The notes beneath the pieces were generated by a model. That model searched no databases. It was not told where the DNA came from and saw nothing but the letters and a program-made list of their open reading frames with translations. A stretch of DNA of 11,636 bases. It comes from CAG-103 sp045112425 (lineage in GTDB: Bacteria > Bacillota > Clostridia > Oscillospirales > Oscillospiraceae). The position numbers were made by a program, and so were the translations under genes. Positions within the stretch are counted from its first letter, which is position 1. Each line of letters starts with the position of its first letter. Of this stretch, positions 5,021 through 11,636 are shown in pieces. Where the stretch lies: the NCBI GenBank assembly GCA_045112425.1, contig JBGUHV010000125.1, forward strand, positions 1 through 11,636, given 5' to 3'.

Positions 5021-6295
5021 TCATCCGAACAGTATGATCGGCTCGCCGCCTGTCTGCAGGACGCCGTTTTGAACGCGCACGAGCTCGCCGTCAATACGGT
5101 TGACATAATCTCCGTCCGGCCAATCGACCTCCGCGCGGCTCGGCGTGCCCCTGAGCGGGAAGACGCCGAGCTTTTTGCCGTCTGCGTTTGTCCGCTTCAG
5201 CACGGCGACGTGCTGTGCGTTGTCGGCTCGCGCCTCGAGCGCATCGTCGGCGCCGAGCTGCTTTTTGATCGCGGCGAGCGACTGCAGCAGCGGCGTCAGG
5301 TCCTCGCCCGCGCGCGAGACCGGCTCGCGCTCAAAGAGGCTCGGCCGGTGCGTCTCGCTCCACTCCTGCCCGGCGTAGAGCAGCGTCGGGCCCTTACGGA
5401 AATAGAGCAGGGCGGTGTGGCTCCGCAGCGCCGCGCCGGACAGGCGCGAGGCGATGCGCGGCTGGTCGTGGTTCTCCAAAAAGCGCAGCTTTCCGGCGTT
5501 TGCGGGGTAGACCGATGCCTGAAACAGCTGCAGATCCAGCCAGTGCGAGAGCGTGGTCTTCCCCGCGAGATAGTCCTCGAACGCCTCCCACACGTCGTAT
5601 TCATATTCCATGTCAAAGGCGTCGAAGAGCTGGAGATCCGTCGCGGCGTACATCCCCTCGCGCCGTGCCCAGGCGCCGAACGAGCGGTGCACGCTCTCGG
5701 CGAGCCAGACCGCCCCGGGGCGCACGCGCTCCACGTCGGCGCGGGCCTGCTTCCAGAATGCCAGCGGCACAAAGGACGCCACGTCGCAGCGAAATCCGTC
5801 CACGATCTCCGCCCAGCGGCAGAGCGTCTCAATCTGATAACCCCAAAGGCCTTGGTTAACATAATCTAAATCAATCACATCGGTCCAGTCGCCCACGCGG
5901 TTGCCGGGCGTGCCATCCGCGCGGTGGTAGAACCACTCCGGATGCGTCTGAAAGAGCACGGAGTCCGGCGACGTGTGGTTGTAAACGACGTCGATGATGC
6001 AGCGCATGCCGTGCGCGTGGATCGCATCCACGAGGGCGCGGAAATCCGCCATCGTGCCGTAGGCAGGATTGACCGCGCGGTAATCGCGGATGGCATAGGG
6101 GCAGCCGAGGCTGCCTTTTTTGTTTTTCTCGCCGATCGGGTGGATCGGCAGCAGCCAGACGATGCCTGTGCCCAGCGCGTGAATGCGCTGTAAGTCCGGA
6201 ATCACGGCGCGGAAGGTTCCCTCCGGCGTGTGGTTTCGGACGTAGACGGAGTAGATGATCTGGTTCTGCAGCTGCAGCGGCGTATTTGCGGCCAT
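5021..6295 (-). CDS. Alpha-amylase family glycoside hydrolase (GH13), cytoplasmic
   Basis: This 424-residue protein acts on alpha-glucosidic bonds, probably on imported maltodextrins since no signal peptide is present. The GH13 conserved regions are all visible: DVVYNH (102-107), GFRCD with nucleophile D171, acid/base E200 in WLAES, and ENHD with stabilising D277 (274-277). The N-terminus (QIIYSVYVRN) and the LLPIHPIG strand are typical of the barrel start. A short beta-rich C-terminal domain follows (about 365-424). No carbohydrate-binding module is seen. The start at 6295 has AAGGAGG eight bases upstream (6304-6310). The frame stays open far upstream only as an antisense shadow of the M42 gene. 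It is a single gene, divergent from M42. Exact specificity (amylase, glucosidase or transferase) cannot be fixed from sequence alone. Confidence 0.93.
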   Translation of the reverse strand: MAANTPLQLQNQIIYSVYVRNHTPEGTFRAVIPDLQRIHALGTGIVWLLPIHPIGEKNKKGSLGCPYAIRDYRAVNPAYGTMADFRALVDAIHAHGMRCIIDVVYNHTSPDSVLFQTHPEWFYHRADGTPGNRVGDWTDVIDLDYVNQGLWGYQIETLCRWAEIVDGFRCDVASFVPLAFWKQARADVERVRPGAVWLAESVHRSFGAWARREGMYAATDLQLFDAFDMEYEYDVWEAFEDYLAGKTTLSHWLDLQLFQASVYPANAGKLRFLENHDQPRIASRLSGAALRSHTALLYFRKGPTLLYAGQEWSETHRPSLFEREPVSRAGEDLTPLLQSLAAIKKQLGADDALEARADNAQHVAVLKRTNADGKKLGVFPLRGTPSRAEVDWPDGDYVNRIDGELVRVQNGVLQTGGEPIILFG

Positions 6296-6308
6296 GCGGA
6301 AAACCTCC

Positions 6309-6337
6309 TTTTCATTTGCGTCTCCGGGTGGTAAAAT
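6309..6337 (+). promoter_or_regulatory. Probable promoter of the M42 peptidase gene
   Basis: TTTTCA (6309-6314), a 17-base spacer, then TAAAAT (6332-6337), giving a leader of about 30 bases before the ATG at 6374. The -35 overlaps the ribosome site of the divergent amylase gene. I found no convincing minus-strand promoter for the amylase in this 78-base gap. Confidence 0.5.
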
Positions 6338-6355
6338 GACAGTGATCTGTTTTAC
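6331..6355. promoter_or_regulatory. Imperfect palindrome over the M42 promoter, possible operator
   Basis: GTAAAA (6331-6336) and TTTTAC (6350-6355) are inverted repeats, with inner CAG/CTG pairing offset by a three-base bulge. The palindrome covers the -10 and the expected transcription start of the M42 gene and sits between two divergent genes, a common place for an operator. This is suggestive only. Confidence 0.3.
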
Positions 6356-6373
6356 ACCAAAGGAGAAAGAATC

Positions 6374-7399
6374 ATGGAATTTGATGCAAAGACCTGTCTC
6401 GCCCTCTTCGAGCGGCTGCTCGCGGCGGACAGCACCACCGGCCAGTATGAGGCCGTGCAGCAGGTCGTCACCGATCTGCTGGATGAGTGGGGCGTACCCT
6501 ACGAGCTCGTGCACAAGGGCGGCGTCATCGCCCGCCTCGGCGCGGGCGGCGACCCCGTCGCCGTCACGGCGCACCTGGACGATATCGGCCTCATGGTGCG
6601 CCATGTGAACGCCGACGGCACGCTGAACGTCTGCCCCGTGGGCGGGCTCTATCCGTTCTACTGCGTGGGCGAAAATGTGCGCGTGCACACCCGCGCCGGA
6701 AGGGTCTTCACCGGCTCTGTCTGCCGCACGCCGAATTCGATCCACGTCACGGAGGAGGAGCTGCGCGACGTGCCGGGCGACTTTCGCAAGAACGTCTGTG
6801 TCGTGCTCGATGAGGCGGTCTCCTCGGCAGAGGAAACCCGCGCTCTCGGCGTCGAAACCGGGGATATCATCGCGCTCGAGCCGCGCTTCCGGTGCTCGAA
6901 CGGATACATCAAGAGCCGCTTCGTGGACGACAAGGCCAGTGCCGCCGTTCTCCTGCAGGCGATCCGAGCCCTGCAGCAGAGCAGCCTCAGGCGGAAGGTC
7001 TATTTCTACTTCGCCGTCTATGAGGAGATCGGCCACGGCACGACCGTCCTGCCTGCGGACGTGAAGGACATGATCGCGGTGGATATTGCCCCCACCGGGC
7101 CGGATCAGAATTCCGACGAGCGCAAGGTCTCCATCTTCGCGAAGGATTCGCGCTTTCCCTATCACTGGGGGCTCACGAACGAGCTGCGCGAGACGGCCAT
7201 TGCAGCGGGCGTCGATTATGTGATGGACATCTTCACCCCGCACTACGGCACCGACTGCGACGGCAGCATCCTCGCCGGCCACGATATCCGCCACGCCGCC
7301 ATCGGCCCCGGCACCCTCAACAGCCACGGCTACGAGCGCACCCACATCGACGGCCTGAAGAACACCTATGAGCTGCTCATGGCCTATCTGAACCGGTAA
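6374..7399 (+). CDS. M42 family metallopeptidase (aminopeptidase-type)
   Basis: This 341-residue cytoplasmic enzyme is a di-metal (Zn/Co) aminopeptidase of the M42 (TET/glutamyl aminopeptidase) family, which trims peptides as large self-compartmenting oligomers. Visible family residues are H67 in TAHLDD, bridging D185 in FVDDK, the catalytic and metal-binding E217-E218 in YEEIGHG, D237 in AVDIAP, and the C-terminal histidine in SHGYERTH (H318, or H324). The insert between about 75 and 175 corresponds to the dimerisation PDZ-like domain. Length is typical. Start: AAAGGAG eight bases upstream. It is a single gene with its own promoter, followed by a 131-base palindromic repeat that may end transcription. 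Some members were formerly called endoglucanases, a historical misnaming. Confidence 0.93.
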   Translation: MEFDAKTCLALFERLLAADSTTGQYEAVQQVVTDLLDEWGVPYELVHKGGVIARLGAGGDPVAVTAHLDDIGLMVRHVNADGTLNVCPVGGLYPFYCVGENVRVHTRAGRVFTGSVCRTPNSIHVTEEELRDVPGDFRKNVCVVLDEAVSSAEETRALGVETGDIIALEPRFRCSNGYIKSRFVDDKASAAVLLQAIRALQQSSLRRKVYFYFAVYEEIGHGTTVLPADVKDMIAVDIAPTGPDQNSDERKVSIFAKDSRFPYHWGLTNELRETAIAAGVDYVMDIFTPHYGTDCDGSILAGHDIRHAAIGPGTLNSHGYERTHIDGLKNTYELLMAYLNR

Positions 7400-7405
7400 T
7401 ATACG

Positions 7406-7536
7406 TGTCATCCTGAGCGGAGCGCGTAAGCGCGGAGTCGAAGGATCCTGGCAGAGCAGCAGGATAGAGGCCAATCGTTCTCCTTCTCTGCGGTGCCAAG
7501 ATCCTTCGACTCCACTTTGTTTTGCTCAGGATGACA
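7406..7536 (-). repeat. 131-base palindromic repeat, copy A (REP/MITE-like)
   Basis: The element is bounded by TGTCATCCTGAGC (7406-7418) and its complement GCTCAGGATGACA (7524-7536). The arms continue with GTCGAAGGATC...TGGCA and TGCCAAGATCCTTCGAC, so the whole element can fold into a long hairpin with a non-palindromic centre of about 40 bases. It matches the copy at 10227 when reversed, including the internal GGATCTTGGCACCG, and has exactly the same length. One arm carries an additional GCGCGTAAGCGCG-type mini-hairpin. It fills the gap between the convergent M42 and DUF4250 genes and may act as a two-way terminator. No coding capacity. Confidence 0.85.
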
Positions 7537-7548
7537 TTCTTTTTCAGA

Positions 7549-7722
7549 TTACCGAAACCGATTCACATTCTCGTCGTAGCAAAATCCTGCTGCGGCGAGC
7601 TTTTTTTCGAGTTCTGCGCGGTCTTCCTCCAGATCCTCGCACAGCGCGTCGAGGGAGTCATATTCGTCTCTGAGCTTTGTGTTCACGACGCTCAGCAGAA
7701 TCATCGGGTCCTTCGGCAGCAT
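7549..7722 (-). CDS. DUF4250 small protein
   Basis: A 57-residue protein. It starts MLPKDPMILLSVVNTKLRD, continues with a Tyr-Asp-Ser-Leu-Asp-Ala-Leu-Cys stretch (21-28), then an acidic amphipathic helix rich in Glu/Lys (about 29-45), and ends AGFCYDENVNRFR. The KDPMILLS-VN-KLRD-Y-SLD-LC pattern and the aromatic C-terminus are those of DUF4250, a small Firmicutes family of unknown function. Its ATG overlaps the stop codon of the P-type ATPase gene (TAATG). The ATPase's last codons supply a good ribosome site (GGAAGG), so the two are translationally coupled. It is very short and easily missed by gene callers. Confidence 0.85.
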   Translation of the reverse strand: MLPKDPMILLSVVNTKLRDEYDSLDALCEDLEEDRAELEKKLAAAGFCYDENVNRFR

Positions 7723-10178
7723 TACGACACCTTCCTTTTCGCAAGTAGTTTCGCCAGCTCGTCGCGCAGGCGGTCGTTCAGCCGGCTGAACAGGCTCAGC
7801 ACCGGCCAGGCGAGCAGGCCGAACACAACGAGAATGAGCATGCTCTGGAAGTTCAGCGTCTTGAGCGTAAAGATCTCCGGCAGGAAGAAAAACGCCACGA
7901 GGAACGACAGCGTCAGCACGATGATCATCGCAATGCGCAGCTTGTTATACGGCTTCGAGGTGCGGTGCACCATCATGAGACCGACGATGCCCATCACGCC
8001 GGTGCAGATCGTGCTCATCGACGTGTCGTCGATCTTGAATGCGATATAAAACAGCAGAATGCCCACGATCAGCACCAGATCCGTCATCGCACAGGGAAGC
8101 GCGCGGAAGATGACATTGCGCAGGAACTTGCCGCGGATGCGGTTCTCGTTCGGCTCCATCGCGAGGATGAAGGACGGAATGCCGATGGTCACGCCGTTGA
8201 CCATGCTCAGCTGCGCCGGGCTGAAGGGATAGGGGAGCGTGGCAAAGAGCGTGAAGAACGCGAGGAAGAAGGTGAAAATGTTCTTCACGAGATACAGCGA
8301 CGCGCTGCGCTCGATGTTGTTGATGACGCGCCGGCCCTCCGCCACGACGGACGGCATGGAGGCGAAGTTGTTGTCCATCAGCACGATCTGCGCCACCTGA
8401 CAGGCCACGTCGCTGCCCGAGGCCACGGCGATGGAGCAGTCGGCCTCCTTGAGCGCGAGCACGTCGTTCACGCCGTCGCCCGTCATGGCGACGGTGTGCC
8501 CCTCGGCCTTCATGGCCTGCACGAGCTGGCGTTTCTGCGCCGGGGTCACGCGGCCAAAGACCGTGTATTCCTCCGCCGCGGCGGCGATCTCCTCCTCCGT
8601 GCGCAGATTGCGCGCGTCCACGAAGCGCTCCGCGCCCGCGATGCCGGCGCGCTTGGCCACTTCGGAGACGGCGAGCGGATTGTCGCCCGAAATGACCTTC
8701 ACGTTCACGCCCTGCTCGGCAAAGTAGCCGAAGGTCTCCGGCGCCTCCTCGCGGATCTTGTTCGAGAGCAGGATGAGCGCAATCGGCAGCAGCTCCGCCG
8801 TGGGCTTTTCGTCCTGCAGCGAGCCGTCATACATGCCCAGCAGCAGCACGCGGCAGCCCTGCGCCGAGTAGCTCTGAATGAGGTCTTCATACTTCTCGTC
8901 CTGCGCCGCGAGCAGAATGTCCGGCGCGCCGAGGAGATACGTTTCGTCGGCATGGAAGCTCACACCGCCGTATTTCTTCGCCGAGGAGAAGGGGAGCGTG
9001 TCGCGCGCCTGCTGGTGCACCTCGCCCGTGAAATAGCGCCGCAGGGCAGCCATCGTGTCGTTGTCGGCCTGCATGGCGTAAACGTAGTCCGCCATCACGA
9101 GGCGCACGTCGCCCTCCGTAAAGCGGTCGGCGCAGAGCAGGTGCACGTCCTCGACGGTCATCTTGTTTTCCGTCACGGTGCCGGTCTTGTCCACGCAGAG
9201 CGTGTCCACGCGCGCGAGCGTCTCGATGCACTCGAGCTCATGCACCAGCGTTTTGCGCTGGGCAAGGCGAATCACGCCCGCCACGAGGGCAAGGCTGGTG
9301 AGCAGATACAGCCCCTCCGGGATCATGCCGATGATCGAGCCGACCGTGCTCGTGACGGAGACCGCCACCTCGCGGTCGAGCCAGAGATATTCCTTGATGA
9401 ACATGATCGCGCCGAGCGGGATCACGAGAAAGCCGATCCATTTGACGAGGTTCTGCAGCGCGCGCATCATCTCGCTCTGCTGCGGGGGCTTGGCGGCCTT
9501 CGCCTCGAGCGTGAGGCGGGAGACGTAGCTGTCCGCGCCGACCTGCGTCAGTCTCGCGCGGCACTGTCCGCTCACGACGAAGCTGCCCGAGAGCAGCTCA
9601 TCGCCCGGCGTCTTGCGAATCTCGTCCGACTCGCCCGTGATCAGCGCCTCGTTCACGGCGCATTCGCCCGCGACGACCACAGCGTCGGCGTAGATCTGGT
9701 TGCCCGCCGCGAGCACGACAATCTCGTCGCGCACCACGGCGGCGGTCGGGAGCGTCTTTTCCTGTCCGTCGCGCACGGCCACGGCCTTCGGCGCCGCGAG
9801 CACGGAGAGCTTTTCGAGCGTCTTTTTTGATCTGAGCTCCTGCACAATGCCGATCACGGTGTTCACGATCACGACGCCCATGAACGTGAGGTTTAACAGC
9901 AGCCGCGGCTGAAAGACGCCCACGGCGATGATGCACAGCGCCAGCAGGAAAAAGAGAATGTTGAAGTAGGTGAACACGTTCGAGAGGATGATCTCCTTCG
10001 TGCTCTTGCCCGCGCCCTCCACAGGCGCGTTGTCCCAGCCGGCCTCCGTCCGCTCGCGGACCTCGGCGGCAGTCAGACCCTTCTCCGGGTCGGTGATCAA
10101 AACCGGCACCTCCCGCCGCGGCGGACGGTCCGGCTCCTTTTGTTTCGGTGTTTGCAGCTTTCGCAGCAGATTATCCAA
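7722..10178 (-). CDS. P-type cation-transporting ATPase (CtpE-like, HAD-IC)
   Basis: This 818-residue membrane pump couples ATP hydrolysis to cation transport. Domains in order: N-terminal helices (about 65-112), actuator domain with TGES (181-184), helices around 245-305 with PEGL (287-290), phosphorylation site DKTGT (D330), an N-domain with a reduced GAPD (417-420) in place of KGAPE, the hinge TGDGVND (566-572), and a C-terminal bundle of helices (about 630-795). The MIPEGLYLLTSLAL membrane motif and the ARVDTLCVDKTGT context match the CtpE subfamily. The mycobacterial member of that subfamily is a calcium-uptake pump, so Ca2+ is a reasonable but unproven substrate. Translation starts at TTG with GGAGG nine bases upstream. 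The downstream DUF4250 gene is coupled. A 131-base palindromic repeat lies just upstream. Confidence 0.93.
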   Translation of the reverse strand: MDNLLRKLQTPKQKEPDRPPRREVPVLITDPEKGLTAAEVRERTEAGWDNAPVEGAGKSTKEIILSNVFTYFNILFFLLALCIIAVGVFQPRLLLNLTFMGVVIVNTVIGIVQELRSKKTLEKLSVLAAPKAVAVRDGQEKTLPTAAVVRDEIVVLAAGNQIYADAVVVAGECAVNEALITGESDEIRKTPGDELLSGSFVVSGQCRARLTQVGADSYVSRLTLEAKAAKPPQQSEMMRALQNLVKWIGFLVIPLGAIMFIKEYLWLDREVAVSVTSTVGSIIGMIPEGLYLLTSLALVAGVIRLAQRKTLVHELECIETLARVDTLCVDKTGTVTENKMTVEDVHLLCADRFTEGDVRLVMADYVYAMQADNDTMAALRRYFTGEVHQQARDTLPFSSAKKYGGVSFHADETYLLGAPDILLAAQDEKYEDLIQSYSAQGCRVLLLGMYDGSLQDEKPTAELLPIALILLSNKIREEAPETFGYFAEQGVNVKVISGDNPLAVSEVAKRAGIAGAERFVDARNLRTEEEIAAAAEEYTVFGRVTPAQKRQLVQAMKAEGHTVAMTGDGVNDVLALKEADCSIAVASGSDVACQVAQIVLMDNNFASMPSVVAEGRRVINNIERSASLYLVKNIFTFFLAFFTLFATLPYPFSPAQLSMVNGVTIGIPSFILAMEPNENRIRGKFLRNVIFRALPCAMTDLVLIVGILLFYIAFKIDDTSMSTICTGVMGIVGLMMVHRTSKPYNKLRIAMIIVLTLSFLVAFFFLPEIFTLKTLNFQSMLILVVFGLLAWPVLSLFSRLNDRLRDELAKLLAKRKVS

Positions 10179-10187
10179 TCTTGAACG

Positions 10188-10192
10188 CCTCC
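10188..10192 (-). promoter_or_regulatory. Ribosome binding site deciding the TTG start of the ATPase
   Basis: On the minus strand GGAGG lies nine bases before TTG at 10178. The TTG fits the expected N-terminus, and no in-frame ATG with a better site is present nearby. A TTG start implies modest translation. Confidence 0.7.
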
Positions 10193-10226
10193 AGCGTTAA
10201 TATCGATGCATCGCATGTAAAACGAA

Positions 10227-10357
10227 TGTCATCCTGAGCGGAACGAAGTGAAGTCGAAGGATCTTGGCACCGTGGTCGGAGAAACACTGGATGTTCTCTT
10301 TTCCATCCAAGCCAAGACCCTTCGACTGCGCGCTTTCGCGCTCCGCTCAGGATGACA
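10227..10357 (+). repeat. 131-base palindromic repeat, copy B (REP/MITE-like)
   Basis: The element is bounded by TGTCATCCTGAGCGG (10227-10241) and its complement CCGCTCAGGATGACA (10343-10357). Inner arms GTCGAAGGATCTTGG and CCAAGACCCTTCGAC also pair. It has the same length and asymmetric layout as copy A but the opposite orientation: one arm reads GAACGAAGTGAAG, while the other contains a GCGCGCTTTCGCGC mini-hairpin. It occupies half of the 257-base gap between the DMT permease and ATPase genes. The rest of that gap (10358-10435) is AT-rich. It may hold the ATPase promoter, but I see no convincing -35/-10 pair. Confidence 0.85.
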
Positions 10358-10435
10358 AGCATTTCAGCGCGAAAAAACTTTATTGCTTATCATATCAGAT
10401 AATGACGCAGGAAATAACACAATTCTGTGAATTTT

Positions 10436-11305
10436 TCAATCGAATGTACTCACCGCCGTCGCACCGAGGATCAGCACCGCGCCGATCCATTCGGCGGCGG
10501 AGATGGGCTCGTGCAGAAACAGCGCCGAAACCAGCACCGCCACCACGGGGTCGACGTAGCTGCCGAGCGCCGCGGTCTGCGCGCGCAGGCCGGGGATGGC
10601 GGAAAAATACATCGCGTAGGTCAGAGCCGTGAAGATGAGACCCGCCGCGAGCAGCCAGAGGAGCGTGCTGCCGGAAACGTCCAGCGACCCGACGCGCTCT
10701 GTCAGCAGCACATAGGGGATGAGCACGACGCCCGCCGTCAGCAGCTGCAGGATCGTCCGGGAGATCCCGTCCGTGCGCGTGAGCTTCTTGTTCGTGAGCA
10801 CGATGGAGGCGTAGAGCACCGCCGCTGCGAGGCCGAAGAGCACCCCGCGCACGTCCTGCACGCCGCCGTCACGCCCGATTCCCGAGACGAGCGCCATGCC
10901 GCAGAGCGCCACCGCGACGCAGATCGCCTTTTTCACCGTGATGCGCTCGTGAAAGAGCACCGGGGAGACGAGCACCACGAGCATCGGCGCCATGTAATAG
11001 CACAGCGTCGCCACGGCCACGGAGGTGTAGCGGTAGGCCTCGAAGAGCAGAATCCAGTTGAAGCCCAGCAGCGCGCCCGAGAGCAGCAGCCACGGGCTCT
11101 CGCCGCCGAGTGCGCGCAGCGAGAGTCTCCCGCCGCGAGCGCGGAAATACAGATACGTCGCCGCCCCGCCGATCAGTCCGCGTGCCATTGCGATCACGCT
11201 CGAGGGCAGGGGGATGAACCGCCGCACCAGCCCGATGCCGCCGAAGATGGCCATCGAGCCGAGCAGGAGCAGTAAGGATTTGAAATCGTCTTTCGGTTGC
11301 TGCAT
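10436..11305 (-). CDS. EamA/DMT-family permease
   Basis: This 289-residue integral membrane protein of the drug/metabolite transporter superfamily has about ten membrane helices in two EamA repeats (roughly 10-140 and 155-285). Family marks include the R-G stretch in helix 2 (IAMARGLIGG) and the ALLGFNWILLFEAYRYTSVAVATLCYY-type helix pair. Each repeat ends with a Pro-Glu/Phe-His-Glu loop: LFHERIT (about 116-122) and LFLHEPIS. Such proteins usually export amino acids or metabolites. The substrate cannot be read from sequence. The start has GAGGAG five bases upstream, and that ribosome site abuts the stop of the AEC gene nine bases before, so the two are co-transcribed. No terminator is obvious downstream except the palindromic repeat. 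Confidence 0.92.
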   Translation of the reverse strand: MQQPKDDFKSLLLLLGSMAIFGGIGLVRRFIPLPSSVIAMARGLIGGAATYLYFRARGGRLSLRALGGESPWLLLSGALLGFNWILLFEAYRYTSVAVATLCYYMAPMLVVLVSPVLFHERITVKKAICVAVALCGMALVSGIGRDGGVQDVRGVLFGLAAAVLYASIVLTNKKLTRTDGISRTILQLLTAGVVLIPYVLLTERVGSLDVSGSTLLWLLAAGLIFTALTYAMYFSAIPGLRAQTAALGSYVDPVVAVLVSALFLHEPISAAEWIGAVLILGATAVSTFD

Positions 11306-11314
11306 GGCTTCTCC

Positions 11315-11636
11315 TCAATATGCGAGCATCTGATAGAGCCAGGAGACCAGCGGCATCGTCGCGAGACACAGAACGCTTGTCATGATGTTCACGGCGCTGG
11401 CAAACTGCGCCTCACCCTCGGTGCGGTACATCTGCGCAAACTGCGTCACCATCACGGCTGCGGGCGCACCCGCCGTGAGCGCCATGACCGTGATGATCTC
11501 CCGCGCCTGCGGATGGAGATGAAACACCCCGCAGAAGCACAGCACGATCACCGCCGGTGCGGGATAGTCCACGAGCAGCCCGAAGGTGATCATCCCGACC
11601 CTCGCGTTTGAGACCACCGCCTTCAGATCGGCGTTG
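11315..11636 (-). CDS. AEC-family (auxin efflux carrier-type) permease, C-terminal part
   Basis: Only about 107 C-terminal residues lie in the window; the gene continues past the right edge. The visible part has helices at the VGMITFGLLVDYPAPAVIVLCF, EIITVMALTAGAPAAVMVTQF and SAVNIMTSVLCLATMPLVSW stretches. The order helix, GAPAA, aromatic/acidic loop (YRTEGEAQFAS), helix ending in MPLVSWLY is characteristic of the last helices of AEC transporters, where proline and the acidic loop are conserved. These carry small organic anions or amino-acid-like molecules. It lies nine bases upstream of the DMT permease gene and is the upstream member of a two-permease operon. The promoter is outside the window. 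Confidence 0.8.
   Translation of the reverse strand, partial: NADLKAVVSNARVGMITFGLLVDYPAPAVIVLCFCGVFHLHPQAREIITVMALTAGAPAAVMVTQFAQMYRTEGEAQFASAVNIMTSVLCLATMPLVSWLYQMLAY

Noticed and set aside
4041..5024. Upstream extension of the membrane-protein frame (to 5024)
   Set aside because: It is antisense to the DUF937 gene and the RNA element. The start at 4040 has a strong ribosome site.
6296..7474. Long N-terminal extension of the amylase frame (to 7474)
   Set aside because: It runs antisense through the M42 peptidase gene. The ATG at 6295 has a perfect AAGGAGG site and matches the GH13 N-terminus.
7965..9830. 621-codon plus-strand open frame opposite the ATPase
   Set aside because: It is antisense to a clear P-type ATPase and its product is dominated by His/Arg/Ala/Asp as expected from GC-biased third positions. 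It has no domain pattern and no ribosome site.
10358..10435. Minus-strand promoter candidates for the ATPase in the AT-rich gap (for example a TATGAT-type -10)
   Set aside because: No candidate -10 is paired with a convincing -35 at 16-18 bases, so none is reported as a feature.

Overview
The window looks like a chromosomal segment of a GC-rich, strictly anaerobic Firmicute, most likely a gut Oscillospiraceae/Clostridia member. This is inferred from the strong AGGAGG-type ribosome sites, a class II desulfoferrodoxin (superoxide reductase), DUF937 and DUF4250 proteins, and strongly GC-biased third codon positions. The species cannot be named from the sequence. No phage, CRISPR, tRNA or rRNA is visible.

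Layout. Bases 345-4040 hold a minus-strand cluster, read right to left: a four-helix membrane protein with a C-terminal zinc-type Cys/His motif, a cardiolipin synthase, a PfkB-family kinase (psuK-like) and a desulfoferrodoxin. The genes are separated by 7 to 28 bases and look like one operon driven from a divergent promoter region at about 4084-4150. The same region drives a plus-strand DUF937 gene (4212-4784). A cytoplasmic GH13 alpha-amylase-type enzyme (minus, 5021-6295) is divergent from an M42 metallopeptidase (plus, 6374-7399). A CtpE-like P-type cation ATPase (minus, 7722-10178, TTG start) is translationally coupled through a TAATG overlap to a 57-residue DUF4250 protein (7549-7722). 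At the right edge an AEC-family permease (partial) and an EamA/DMT-family permease form a tight minus-strand pair.

The most notable content is non-coding. Two copies of an approximately 235-base element lie directly behind the stop codons of two unrelated genes: the desulfoferrodoxin gene (106-341, minus) and the DUF937 gene (4782-5017, plus). Each copy points the same way as its host gene. Each starts with a long AAAAGAGAG...CTCTCTTTT hairpin and ends with a terminator hairpin and T-run. In between they share conserved single-stranded blocks and four or five stems whose sequences differ by compensating base changes. This is the pattern expected of a structured RNA, not a protein. A second, unrelated repeat family occurs as two 131-base palindromic elements (7406-7536 and 10227-10357) bounded by TGTCATCCTGAG and its complement, lying in opposite orientations between genes.

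Long open frames antisense to the real genes, especially opposite the ATPase, amylase and M42 genes, are shadows produced by the GC bias. They are not annotated.
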